NCBI RefSeq assembly: GCF_032884065.1
Contig: NC_088879.1
Span: 18,730,489 to 18,794,488 of the forward strand
From: Artemia franciscana
Lineage: Eukaryota; Arthropoda; Branchiopoda; Anostraca; Artemiidae
Direction of reading: 5' to 3'
DNA: 64,000 nt
Below, piece by piece: positions 53,401 through 64,000 of this stretch. Each line of letters begins with the position of its first letter. Position 1 is the first letter of the stretch. A program made the translations under genes and the position numbers. The notes under the pieces are model-generated. The model worked only from the letters and a program-made list of their open reading frames with translations, did not search any database and was not told the origin of the DNA.

Positions 53401-56400
53401 AAAAACAACATCGTGTCGTGGGATCATATCTTCAGCATATTTTAAATTGTTTAGCTCTGATTTTGCTCCTATTATTTCCCACGGAGAGGTGCCGGCTTCA
53501 AAATAAGTAAGTTCAGGCTATAAGAAATTACTGTATAAATTTTCAGATAATAGCCATTTGTGGACACTGTGTCAATACGCTGTCTATCGAATAAGGTGAT
53601 CATTATTAGCATCATTCTTTAGAAAGAGGCATATTAGGGATGGAAAATCTGATGAAAGCCAATAATTCCAAACATTTTCTATTGTGAGGCTTTATATATA
53701 AAGGTGGACACGGCAGAAATCTTGACAAGCTATTGGAGGAAAATCCCTTGTATCCAAGGATTCAAGAGTTTTTGGTAGCGTCCACAAGTTTCTTCTGTCC
53801 ATACACATTAGACAATATTTTGTTCAACTGAAAGAACAGGCTTCATCCCATCATTGGTGCCCGAAAGCTTATGGAAGATGTTATAGTGACACATCCTAAT
53901 CATATTGAACATATTATCAACTTCAAAGTACATGGGCGTTTATCGCATTTTTCCAAAAATCTAAAATATGAGCTAAATTCCTTTATCGACTCTTTACATG
54001 CTGATTGCCTTACTTGGTAAAGTTTATCTCACCTTAGCACACAAAATTTTTAATTACCATTTATAATGTTGAAATCGATTTTAATATTATATGAAATTAA
54101 TTAGAAAATTAGAAATTAAAAGTTTTGAAAAGTAAAATACTCGGCAATAGCCTAAGAGATCCTAATTAGAACGTCTTTGATAAAATATGATCAATTCGTT
54201 TTCTTAAATTGCGGATGATGCTGAAGCAGGTTTGCCACCATTGTTAGTTCCTAAAGTGCTAAAATTGCCCAAATTTGCGTGTTACACGGCGATTTTCGGT
54301 GCTACAGTCAAAAAACTTTTTGCACGTGTCGTGGCTTACACTGCGACACGCGCATGATTCGTTCAATTGTACTTAGATTGTTTTTTAGGTCAATTTTCTA
54401 ATCTTTTTTAATGTAGAGCAATAAAAACGTGTCCATAAAAAATGTAGTCAATCAGAGCGTTGAATAGAAAAATACACGCGCACACGCATATCCCGTATTT
54501 AAACGAAGAAGGTGTTTGTCATACGTAAAAAATGTTCTGACATATATTTTGATGTGAGACATATCATGCAAATGCGTTTTTTAAGTCTGCACTTTCAATT
54601 TGCTCATATAAGAGAAAAGGTGCTTAATCCAATGCACCACATGCTACAGTGTACCCGTAAGGAAATAATGCTAAAATAGCACTTTCGTGCTACAGGTGGC
54701 AACCCTGTACTGAAGCACAATCCTAATTCCAAAACATGCATAAATTACAAAGGGAATTTAAATTACGACCTCCAAAATTGTATGCCTTCTCCAAAATAAA
54801 TACTAGCGTAAGTGTTTCTCTCTGGGTTTACATTGTAATGTTTGAAGCAACATGTGAATTGATTTATATTGTCAATCGGTTAATTAAGCATATTAATGTG
54901 TATAATCTTATTATTTCTTCCTTGGGTACTGATGCTGATATAGGATGTATTTAAAAATAAAAAAAAATGTCTTATTAGGAAAATTAATTTCACTCTTGAA
55001 GTCTTATTAATTTATATCTAAAATTCTTTTTGATTTAATAGTACTAAATTTAAGCACTACTATGGAGGGTGATTCAAACTCACCTCCTTGTCGAAATCTA
55101 TATTAAAGCCTCTTCTCTTCTAATTTTGTACGAGAATATGTTGTAGAACAATCCTCATTTTCTGCCATCCTAGAGTGACGGCCTACAAAATCAAAGCTAT
55201 CCAGCTGCAGTAGATTCCCTAATGTGATGTCTTGTTGTATTTTTGTGAAAAGTAAAAGCCCAGCAAAATCAACTGCTAATAAGGCTGGCAATGCTTATTC
55301 AAAACGGGCTTAATTTCAATTCGTAAATATTACAGAATAATGAAAAAAAAATGAAAAGTGATTTTCTAAATATTTTATGTAATATTGATTCTTTAAAAAT
55401 TTTTGAACAAGAAAAATATATTTTTATCTAAATTCTTCGAAGGCTTTAAAAAAGAAAGATGCTACCTAGTGTTGAATTTCACCACTTTCACAACCACCAA
55501 AAATAGTGACAACACGCTTTTATAAAAATGAATTTTACAAAAATTAATAAAACTAAATGACCCATTGCATGATCGAGCCCATCAGTTTGTTTTAAGGCAC
55601 AATGTCAGGAAGTGGACGGAAACATTAGACAGAAACCCCTGATTTACAGCAGCTGAGGTTTTTGAAAATTAATTTTGGACTCAGGATTGCTCTGTAATGC
55701 AACACCTTTTTTAGGTAATTAATGTTCTAACATTAATCATAATAACAATAAATGTAAATCAACATTAAAAAGAGACCTCATCAACCAAGAGAATAGGTTT
55801 GACTTCGTTTGCATCGCTTGTCCAAGCTCCTACACGAATACTGCATGTTTGCTTATCAAAAGGCCAATAGGTTAGGTCCATGTCACATTGTGTCGCCAAT
55901 GTCAACTTTTGAAGATGAAAAATGGCTCCATTGTGTCGAATGTTGACCAAGGAATCTGGGTAATTGTTGAGTCCCTCATAACTGCAATAATAATAGTCAA
56001 TTGGCTAACCGCATAAGTATATTAAGAGAGAAGGCACTAAAGAGAAAAGAAAGTAAAATCATTTCACGATTTTTATTTTTTTGCAAAAAATTTATATTCG
56101 GCATAGCCTATTAACGCTCTAGCGTTGCCTGTAGTGAAGAGCCATGGGCCTTTAATATATTATTTCTTTCTCAATTGCCTACTTCTTATTAAAGAAAGAT
56201 CGTATAAACTTTGAAGGAGGCTCATCCAATCGGAAACTGAAGGTTCTACTGCTGTTCTATTGTTTGTTGGATGGCAACAGGTCCCCCTCCCGTGTCCTTT
56301 TTCCACCAGGCTCCTCCACAACCGCACAAGCCATCTGATCCAAATTTTATATCTTTTTTAATGGTCGAAAGGTCCGATGATGGTTTCTCCTCCATCCCCT

Positions 56401-59400
56401 CATGCAAGGGCCATAAATAAGACAGATTACCAATTGTTTCAACACGAGTTTTGTAGAGAAAGGGGGGATTTGTTTGATGTTGGGTTTGGGACTGGTTCAA
56501 AACTCTAAGGCACCGTTCTTTGAGTTCAAAGGATTAAAATATCTGTGGGCTTGGGGAGGTGAGTGAGGGTTCCCGAAAATTGGTCATACCTCTTTTCATT
56601 CCTGTTTAATTTGAAATGTACTTTATTTATTTACTTTTTTTAGGAATCTAATACGGAAAAAAAAATGTTCGAGACATGCCCTGTTCTCAAAAAAATCTGG
56701 ACTTCCAAAGTAGAACAAATATCTTTTTTCTGGTCGGTTCAAAATCAGGATCTTAAGTCCTTGGGGTAAAGGACCTATATACAGAAAGTGGAAAATGTTA
56801 TTAGCTTCACAAATAGACAAGACGAATGCTCAGAAAAAGGGCCAAAAATATTTTCCCTCAGTCACTTCTTATGCAAGGGTGGTCATAAGAACTTGGGAGG
56901 GATCATTTTAAAATAGCTAAAATGAAAAGTATGTTGCAGTTTAGGGTTGGTTAAAAGAGGGAAAAATTCGCAAAAATAGCAGATGGCATGTGTAATTTTC
57001 TAGTCTTCGAAAGCGGTAGTTTCCATTCTTACGAGTCTTTGGGAGTTTTATAAGTCTTATAAGTCTTGATCTTCCATAGTCTTTGGGACCAACATATACA
57101 TTTCAATCTGTGTTTGGTTCATACCTTTACCTAATAACAATTTATTCATTCATTTACACAAAGTTTTCCGTCTGTTATATTTTTCAGTTGAAACTGTGTT
57201 AAAATTTTTACACCTATTGAAACATTATAGGTTTCATTTTAAGGGACGAAGTGAAAGTTTTATAAAAAACGAAAACAAAATTGTGTTATAAAATTATAGA
57301 TATGACTTCTAATCAACTGCATAGCTTCGGCAGAGACAGCCGTAAGAGTTAAATTCAAGTGGTAGATTCACTCCACAAAAGACAGAAATAAAAAAACGAG
57401 AAAAAGACACAGGTAAGTCATGTGAAAAGTATAGGTAATAGTTGAAAAATGTAGGATAACATATCTTATTCTTATACTTACTTACGACACGACTGCCTGT
57501 CCATGTATTATTCTTTATGGTTGATTGTGTATGGCTATGCTGTTTGACCTGTGCAATTGTATGGATGAGTAGGGTTAAGGCCCATTCAAGTACTGATCTA
57601 TATTAATCACTAATGTAGGAAAACAGTCTTCGTTTTCTCCTTCTGTCTTCCTTTTTTTATGTGAGGAATACCCATATGTTTCTGCTAAGGTCGTTCAAAA
57701 CCATAAAATATCACCCTATTTCGTCACTTTTAGTTTGTGTGGCTGGACAATCATGTGTGGCCACACACTTAGTTGTGTGTGGCCACACACTTTAGTTTGT
57801 GTGGCCGAACAAACATGTATGGTCACACACGTAGTTATGTGTGGCCACACACTTTAGTTTGTGTGGCCGAACAAACATGTTTGGCCACACAATTAGTTGT
57901 GTTTGGCCATAAACTTTAGTTTGTGTGGCCGAAAAAATGTGTGTGGCCACACGCTTAGTTGTGTGTGGTCAATTCTGAATAGTTCAGAATTGATTGGGCG
58001 GTCTTGCCATAACTTGTACAGGTTCCATAAGCGGTCTGAATAAACGACAGAAAACCTAAATGCTATCACCCGTTTTTCCAGAAATCTTTCCCAAGTAAAA
58101 CCAGTTCATTTATCCTGTTTAATGTCGGAGATAAATACATTCAGATTTAATGATTTTTTCATCAGTAAATAGCGTGATTTTTTCTCTTCTTTTTTCTTAA
58201 GCAGAGTTTTAAGTTCAGCGAATGGAAATTTCTAAGTATATTCTAGTATGCCTGGTTGAAAAATATTGAAAATCAACACAAAAGAAGTTCCGTTGAGAAT
58301 TTTGAAAGCTTCAGAAGTTTCCTATTGTGCCAACTGTCTTGATTGAAATCTTTGTCGGCACAGGATGCAAATTTCTTATGATATATATAGATTAAATAGA
58401 CAGCGTTTTACTTAATAATTATTAAGAGATTATATGTTTTCTTTGTTTCGAACTAGTCTTTCGTTAGCTTTTGTAACTGTTGACACATTTACGATCCCCT
58501 ATCATTTTTTTTTTACCGAAATTACTTCGGAAGCTCCTTGTGTTAATGGGAAAATTTTCTAATGGGTCCTTTGTCTTTGAGACTTTCAGTCGACGCTGAT
58601 ACTCGCAAAATGACATTTATGGTGACGAACGTCCCGAATTCATCCTTGGCAAGTATAACTCAGTGCAATAGTAACGGTTCTTGTAGTTTTGTTGTCTTTT
58701 TTGTTTGTTATTTTTTCTCCTAGCACCCCGTTTTCAGCTTATTCCTAGAAAGGGGTAAGGGTCTAACCTCTGTGGTTCTTACAGAAAGTGTATGACTTTG
58801 CATTTTGGAAAGCTCGTTTTCTTTGTTTATGTTTTCTTTGTTTCGAACTAGCCTCTCGTTAGCCTTTGGAACTGTTGACATAATTAAGATCCCTATTAGT
58901 TTTTTGCAGAAATTACTTTGGAAGCTCGTTGTGTTGAGGGGAAAATCTTTTAATGGGTCCTTTGTTTTTGAGACTTTCAGCTGACACTGATACTCGCAAA
59001 ATGACATTTATGGTGTTGAACGTCCTGAATTTATCTATATTTTGGCAAGTATAACTTACTGTAAAAGTAACGGTTATTTTAGCAAATTTTCTCACGGAAA
59101 TATTGGATTTTTACCTATGAGGTAGGGTTCAGTTGCTTTCTTGTTATGGGTGCTCTATGTACCTAGCAAAGTCAACTCTTCATTTTAGATTTATGTTAAA
59201 TTAGAAAGTAAATATTGGATATACAACGTACCTATTCTGGACGATTATGTCTGGGATCCACACCTCATTTGCTGGGACTTTGATATAGGTTAGATTATTG
59301 TACTCTCTTGGTCGCCATTTTAGGCTAGATTCATTCCAGACCTAAGAAAAACATATATTCAAATTAAAATTTAATAGAAAATTATTATTAATAGAAATAA

Positions 59401-61928
59401 TATAATATCAATTTATCATTGTAAAGACGTCAAAAAGACCTGATGGTCTTAAGCCTCACTGATAAGCTAACTAATTTAAAATTCAACGATATATTCAAAT
59501 AACACACCAAACATTTCAATCTAAAGCTGGAGCCCTTTTCAATGACCTTGGACGATATAAAGTCCTGAACAAGAGATTCCAAATAGGTAAATACCAGATA
59601 ATCAAGAAAAGAATTCAAATAAATAGCGTGGCAACTAGCATTGACAAGTCGTTTCAGGACCGTTTCAGGACAAGTCGTTTCAAGTTACCCGAGGTCAACA
59701 TTGCTGGGCACCCTGATCCTCCACTATATTCGGAGCTTCAGTCTTTACTCTCTCCCATGGAGCTCCTATCTCACTTATATCTTTCATTATGACCACTTCC
59801 AGCGCCATTTGAAAACATTGTGCTTGTCATTTAACCTCACCTTGTTTACCAAAAAACCAATTTTAGCAGCCGTTTAAACAATAAAAAGTGCCCAGGTCGT
59901 CTGAACTTTTCTTTCATGGAAGCCCTAAAGGATGGAATCGAATCATTTTTTTTTACATTATTTTTCAATATACGCTCGTTCAAACAAATTCCAATCAAGA
60001 AAATTCACTAAAAAGTATCTCGGATATATTCCTAAGCTTTTCGAAGAGACATCGAAGAGAGAGAGACAGAGAGAAACTTTTATTATACACATCATCAATA
60101 TAAAAAAGAACCACATAAGCCACTTTAAAAAGTCAAAGACTTATTAGTAGTGGTTGATAAACATTCAATGAACAACAATACCGACAACAATAACAAAAAA
60201 AAGAAATAAAATGAGACAAAAAAGTGGAAAAAGCAAAAGGAAAATAAAGAAGAAGAAGAGGCTTCCAACATTCCAATCTTAGTCCTAAAAGTTATCTACT
60301 TGTTCTTTTATAGTATTTTGGCTATTCCACATCTCACATCCATACTACACCTTTTATCCTTGCCAGTAATTCTATCTATATAAGTGAAGCTATCCACTTA
60401 GCCAGTTAGCTCGTTACCTATTTTGGGCTTAAGTGCAAATTCCTCCACACATAATACCCCACTAAACCAACTACTAACCTCCCCTGCCTTAATCATAACG
60501 ATGTTACATAACACCAATTACTGTAAAGAGCTTCAATTATTGTCAGTGCCAGAATCTGTGACGGGTTCAATCCCAGGTGTGACCAGTTATTTAGTTGGGG
60601 TGGGGGTCAGTGGCGTGACTCTGTAAGCTCAGCCAGAGTCGGCCCAGCTCTAAATGGGTACTTGGAGAAATCTGGGGAAGGTAAGCAGGAAGGGTGTGGA
60701 AGCCCAGGATGGTTGGCCCCCAGCCCCCACTGCACTTTCTGGCTGAAGGGCCAGGAAACGGAGATCAGCACCACCTGTTTGGACCTTAAGGGTCTAGTGC
60801 CGTCTTACTTACTTTTTTTACTTTTTTTTTTACTGTGAAGTATCTGGCATACACTACAAGGATAGGACCTTTATTAAAACTTTATATCTGCTGAATGAAA
60901 TGACTTTTTATAATCTATAAAATCAGGATAAGAAAGTCATTTAATTCAGACACTTCCAAGTTATTAATCTAAGCAAGGGTTATGACTTGACTTAACTTAT
61001 GTCTCCTGCCGGTCACCACTCGGCGTACATTGACTTTTTACCTTTTTAATGGTGTACAGGAGAAAAATAAATATTGTGGAGAATAGATTTAGGGTAAAAA
61101 TGCTGACGTTTCTTCATTATGCCTAGATGCTTAAGAGATAAAGTCTCGTCTAGTACTATTCCAAGGTGTCTCACAAATCCAGTCCGTCTTATAACTTTAT
61201 TATATATATTTAATTCCTTAATCTATCAGTAAAAACTCGGGGATCATAAAAAAAATAAAGGTAAACGTAATTCTGTGCATCCTTAGCTTATGTACCCTCA
61301 GCCCTATTAAAATTCTATCAACTGATCCGTTCATTGACTTTTCCGGCAGCTCCGATGTCTAAGCTGTGCTACGGGCTGTTGTGTCAACGGCAAAATTTAA
61401 GCTGTTTTATTTCTCGGGTTTACCCTTTACCGTTAGGGTTATATAATATAATTATTTGTATTCTTTGTACGTTTAATGTCGCTCTTTACTTTCATTTAAA
61501 AATTGTTTTCTTTTCATTTAATCAGTTAAAAAAGAACCTACAATTACCAGCTTGCTGTGCGTTGCGCAATAAAACAATTTTATGGATTCAGCTGTCAAAC
61601 CATAGCGTAAAGCCAGAGAAGGCTGAATCGGAAGCTAGCCCGCCTAACCCATGAGACGATTTTTGTTCGTTTTAAATTTTAATGCAACACCGTACTTTCA
61701 TTGGGAAATTGTTTCTTTTGATTAAATTCTTAAAAAGTTCAAATTAGCTTTTGTGCATAATCTTCAGCTTTTAGTAAGATTAGTAAGTAAAGTTCACATA
61801 GTAATCGAACATATAATAATAGGTAAGGATGTTAATTCAGATTATTCCAAATATTACACCTCAAGGTTAATGAATTTACTTACCAAAGAAAGGCAGCCAT
61901 GGGTCAGCAAATTACCATTTAATTCGTC
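39673..61928 (-). CDS. Divergent nicotinic acetylcholine receptor-like Cys-loop channel subunit (3' eight exons, 5' end outside window)
   Basis: Join on the minus strand: 61928-61884, 59341-59232, 55981-55777, 53517-53340, 46994-46842, 42557-42364, 41438-41397, 39906-39673. All borders are AG..GT, phases match throughout, and the sum is 1161 bases (386 residues plus TAA). Seen: WIPD of loop A (residues 43-46), Cys-loop cysteines at 84 and 98 with 13 residues between, loop B tryptophan at 105, TM1 about 169-191, TM2 about 199-218, TM3 about 239-261, cytoplasmic loop about 266-356, TM4 about 357-385. Exons of 45 and 110 bases in the ligand-binding domain are the classical nAChR exon 3 and 4 sizes. 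Family role: a plasma-membrane pentameric ligand-gated channel subunit. Oddities: no vicinal cysteine pair or any cysteine in the loop C exon, Gln in place of the loop A Tyr, and an atypical TM2. It is therefore a non-alpha or divergent subunit whose ligand is unknown. The N-terminal exons are expected above 64000. Confidence 0.93.
39907..41396. other. Last intron of the nAChR-like gene
   Basis: AT-rich, with a duplicated ~30 bases near 39937-39995 (AAAACAAGCTTTTAT twice) and a near-repeat ATTCAAAGTGTGTTACGGTTT / ATTCAGAGTGTGTTGCTGTTT at about 40796 and 40980. No further exon seen. Confidence 0.5.
41397..41438 (-). CDS. nAChR-like gene, 42 bp cytoplasmic-loop exon
   Basis: A microexon encoding PLTDILREYFNPTL with a pyrimidine-rich TTTCAAG acceptor and a GTAAGT donor, phase 0 at both ends. 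Inclusion or skipping both keep the frame, so it could be a cassette exon. Assigned from splice signals and phase only, since this loop is poorly conserved in the family. Confidence 0.7.
42364..42557 (-). CDS. nAChR-like gene, TM3 and start of cytoplasmic loop
   Basis: The acceptor at ATTAG (42558-42559) joins the previous exon as LVVIIPKSAVSFSVV in frame. Acceptors one step further upstream run into an in-frame TGA, and the AAAAG four codons inside breaks the frame. TM3 is about SFSVVFYVASLSLSAVGIV followed by ITLITGSLSRR. The loop then contains two cysteines (GTGC, SNVC) and ends SKGSL in phase 0 at a GTAAGT donor. Confidence 0.85.
42955..43432. mobile_element. Foldback element, second type, copy F7
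   Basis: GTTGAAACTTAAAAACAAGC...TTATTGCTTCGC at 42970-43003 is inverted, more loosely, at about 43378-43425. Related to 8690-9172. The interior holds a TTTTCTAAATTCTAGAA duplication at 43276-43325. Confidence 0.6.
43440..46340. other. Intron sequence, no gene recognised
   Basis: Unique AT-rich sequence with a G/C-rich patch at 45400-45560 (CCCCCAATGCCCCCCTTTAA) resembling dispersed-family debris. No supported exon. Confidence 0.45.
46349..46428. repeat. Homopolymer T run, 80 bases
   Basis: Uninterrupted T from 46349 to 46428. On the minus strand this is poly-A, which could be a retroposon tail, but no element body was recognised beside it. The length may also reflect an assembly artefact. 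Confidence 0.97.
46842..46994 (-). CDS. nAChR-like gene, TM1-TM2 exon
   Basis: Completes TM1 (ISLLVLITFWM), then TPGSPER and TM2 starting IHVGCVAVIINTMML, then LPASGNHIPLV. The PER before TM2 and the LP...IPLV after it fix the alignment. Approximate pore positions: Arg 0', His 2', Ile 9', Met 13', Tyr 20'. No Pro-Ala-Arg insertion typical of anion channels is present, and Glu at -1' is kept, so cation permeability is the simpler inference. Confidence 0.93.
47396..47466. repeat. (TA)n microsatellite
   Basis: About 71 bases of alternating TA, not associated with Helitron ends, in an intron of the nAChR-like gene. Confidence 0.97.
48190..49511 (+). repeat. Large dispersed repeat, copy R3 with foldback F4
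   Basis: Collinear with 20430-21466: GTGGTAACGAACTATAAGCA, GGAATTTCGATACCAATAG, GGCGTATCAGACAACCCTA, GGGCAACTAGGCCCCC. A G-rich TTTTC repeat at 48895-49000 follows, then a foldback of the longer type at 49211-49511 with CTCATATACGTAATAATTTC intact, the site occupied by Helitron H2 in R2. Confidence 0.9.
49211..49511. mobile_element. Foldback element, longer type, copy F4
   Basis: CGAAAGTAAGAAGAAATATT on the left mirrors AATGTTGCTTCTTTCTTTCA on the right. The centre contains CCTGAAACACAAGAGTCATT, also present in the R1 and R2 versions, so two size classes of foldback exist. Confidence 0.85.
49785..50075 (+). mobile_element. tRNA-derived SINE-like copy 1
   Basis: A B-box-like GAGTTCGATTCC at 49815-49826, then a body shared with 60545-60815: ACTCTGTAAGCTCAGCCAGA, CAGCTCTAA.TGGGT, CAGCCCCCA, CAGCACC. 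Ends in a TTTACCTTACC tail. Length and layout fit a SINE head plus body. The two copies are in the same orientation. Confidence 0.8.
50080..53339. other. Intron sequence, no gene recognised
   Basis: A C-run near 50666-50678 inside GACCCCCC...GAAAAAAAA, and a small GC-richer island at 51950-52140 whose frames resemble nothing I can name. No phase-compatible exon found. Confidence 0.45.
53340..53517 (-). CDS. nAChR-like gene, loop C to start of TM1 exon
   Basis: Runs from PELTYFEAGTSPWEIIG to FDVKMVLVPAI and ends one base into a Val codon. The position corresponds to beta strands 8-10 plus the first turn of TM1, where alpha subunits carry Tyr-x-Cys-Cys. This exon has no cysteine at all; the corresponding stretch reads about LNNLKYAEDMIPRHD. 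LELQRRSAFDVKMVLVP matches the conserved pre-TM1 segment ending in the TM1 proline. Confidence 0.92.
53518..55776. other. Intron sequence, no gene recognised
   Basis: 54220-54350 has a GTGCTACA / GCGACACG-rich patch (CACGTGTCGTGGCTTACACT) and 54655-54700 a further GCTACA patch, possibly one decayed repeat. Otherwise AT-rich and featureless. Confidence 0.45.
55777..55981 (-). CDS. nAChR-like gene, Cys-loop exon
   Basis: Contains the signature disulphide loop CDMDLTYWPFDKQTC, with 13 residues between cysteines and the WPFD core. It is followed by VGAWTS, the loop B tryptophan, and ends LLVDE in phase 0. The first base completes the Ser codon from the preceding exon. A poly-pyrimidine ATTGCAG acceptor and a GTCTCT donor bound it. 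Confidence 0.95.
55982..57730. repeat. Intron with dispersed-family debris
   Basis: 56100-57000 matches scattered blocks of the dispersed family (ACGCTCTAGCGTTGCCT, TTGAAGGAGGCTCATCCAAT). The rest is AT-rich. An 84-codon frame at minus 56500-56246 is within this debris. Confidence 0.55.
57731..57978. repeat. Four-copy 62 bp minisatellite with internal palindromes
   Basis: Units start TAGTTTGTGTGGC at 57731, 57793, 57855 and 57917, exactly 62 bases apart. Each contains GTGTGGCCACACAC or variants, so single strands can fold. The last unit is the most diverged. Confidence 0.96.
58436..58682. repeat. Tandem duplication in nAChR-like intron, copy a
   Basis: Aligns with 58831-59078, offset about 395 bases: CTTTGTTTCGAACTAG, AATGGGTCCTTTGT, ATACTCGCAAAATGACATTT. 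Moderately diverged. It lies in the intron between the 110 bp and Cys-loop exons. Confidence 0.93.
58831..59078. repeat. Tandem duplication in nAChR-like intron, copy b
   Basis: Second copy of 58436-58682, ending about 150 bases from the 110 bp exon at 59232. The minus-strand frames of 95 and 60 codons here are not conserved in copy a. Confidence 0.93.
59232..59341 (-). CDS. nAChR-like gene, 110 bp exon (loops D and A)
   Basis: Begins VWNESSLKWRPREYNN and ends VPANEVWIPDIIVQN plus two bases of a Ser codon. The W..L.W.P.EY and VP..E.WIPDI blocks are diagnostic of nAChR-type ligand-binding domains. The length of 110 bases matches the conserved exon 4 size. The aromatic Tyr usually two residues beyond WxPDI is replaced by Gln. 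Acceptor CTTAG, donor GTACGT. Confidence 0.93.
59342..60544. other. Intron sequence, no gene recognised
   Basis: AT-rich with a short GAGAGACAGAGAG run at 60060-60073. A CAAGTCGTTTCAGGACC duplication sits at 59645-59680. No exon seen. Confidence 0.45.
60545..60815 (+). mobile_element. tRNA-derived SINE-like copy 2
   Basis: B-box-like GGGTTCAATCCC at 60563-60574, then the shared body CTCTGTAAGCTCAGCCAGAG, CTAAATGGGTACTTGGAGAA, GCCCCCAGCCCCCA and AGATCAGCACCACCTG. Tail TCTTACTTACTTTTTT. Confidence 0.82.
60816..61883. other. Intron sequence with foldback-family ends
   Basis: TTTAATGTCGCTCTTTACTT near 61470 and TTGTTCGTTTTAAATTTTAA near 61662 are decayed foldback ends. The 106-codon frame 61334-61654 spans them and is not a gene. 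Confidence 0.5.
61884..61928 (-). CDS. nAChR-like gene, 45 bp exon
   Basis: Encodes DELNGNLLTHGCLSL in phase 0, between a TTTCAG acceptor and a GTAAGT donor. The family has a 45 bp exon at this point with the pattern DEKNQ..TTN.W, so size, phase and content agree. It is the most 5' exon visible. No phase-0 exon with N-terminal channel character was found between 61930 and 64000. Confidence 0.85.
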
Positions 61929-62092
61929 CTGAAAGAGAAAGTCATTTTAAAACGTCGCTCCATTTTCATCAGCAGAACGTCAAATAACAATCTAGTCAGG
62001 ACTAGTCAGGAAAAGAGTGTAGAAGAATTACTTCCCTCATTCGAGCGAGATTTTAGAACAATGCTAAGTTCTACTGTTTTAAATTGAATTCT

Positions 62093-62172
62093 AATCAAAG
62101 TGTGAGTATTTCATCCAATGATTTATAGGATTCTTCCTATAAATCATTGGATGAAATACTCAAACTTTGATT
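62093..62172. repeat. Near-perfect 80 bp hairpin
   Basis: 62104-62130 and 62135-62161 are perfect 27-base inverted copies (GAGTATTTCATCCAATGATT start) with a 4-base loop. The stem extends outward as AATCAAAG / CTTTGATT with little mismatch. Direct repeats ending TTTTAAATTGAAT flank it at about 62046-62090 and 62228-62278. Confidence 0.95.
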
Positions 62173-62273
62173 TCATATGAAGAAATGCCACCAAAGCTTT
62201 TATATACACGGATTTTTTTTAGGTTCGGTGAGGTTTTAGAGCAACGCAAAGGTATGTTTCTACAGTTTTAAAT

Positions 62274-64000
<1,727 letters not shown>

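Noticed and set aside
57731..57978. CRISPR-like array
   Set aside because: The repeat is contiguous at 62 bases with no distinct spacers, and the context is eukaryotic intron.

Overview
This is a stretch of repeat-rich, AT-rich animal nuclear DNA, most likely from an arthropod. The evidence is spliced coding exons with GT..AG borders, introns of 1 to 9 kb full of decayed mobile DNA, long (TA)n tracts, Helitrons and tRNA-derived SINE-like copies. The repeat style suggests a crustacean, with a brine-shrimp-like genome as my guess, but the window alone does not prove this.

Two spliced genes are supported, both on the minus strand. The first (61928 down to 39673) is the 3' part of a Cys-loop ligand-gated channel subunit of the nicotinic acetylcholine receptor type. 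Eight exons join in phase and encode 386 residues, from the middle of the ligand-binding domain through four membrane segments to the stop codon. The signal peptide and the first one or two exons should lie beyond 64000. The subunit is unusual: it lacks the loop C cysteine pair, the loop A tyrosine and the usual pore-lining residues. The second gene (35671 down to at least 6997) encodes a coiled-coil protein of unrecognised family. Six phase-compatible exons (304 residues) start at a clear ATG. About 95 bases upstream is a perfect RFX X-box (GTTGCCAAGGCAAC), the promoter mark of cilium genes, so I read it as a ciliary protein, possibly related to outer-dynein-arm docking subunits.

The rest is mobile and repetitive. 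1-3270: nested duplications and degenerate satellite. 3755-6905: a possible 3.1 kb element with long inverted ends around a 650-740 bp tandem repeat. 8690-9172, 432-687, 11001-11257, 23606-23864, 37588-37732, 42955-43432 and 49211-49511: foldback elements. 13865-15363, 21467-23298, 28607-30002, 30003-31601 and 31678-32317: non-autonomous Helitrons carrying a decayed helicase C-terminus, a (TA)n microsatellite, TGACGTCA palindromes and a double 3' hairpin. A larger dispersed family with internal ~265 bp tandem units occupies 11850-13170, 20430-25330, 33770-35030, 36170-37740 and 48190-49511. One Helitron sits precisely between A and T inside this family, and a related unoccupied site occurs in the same window. 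SINE-like copies lie at 49785-50075 and 60545-60815. Other features are a four-copy 62 bp palindromic minisatellite (57731-57978), an 80-base T run (46349-46428) and a 274 bp (TA)n (62274-62547).

The two genes have no evident functional link. Most observations of interest concern the divergent receptor, the X-box gene, an exon fragment duplicated downstream of the receptor, and Helitron structure.
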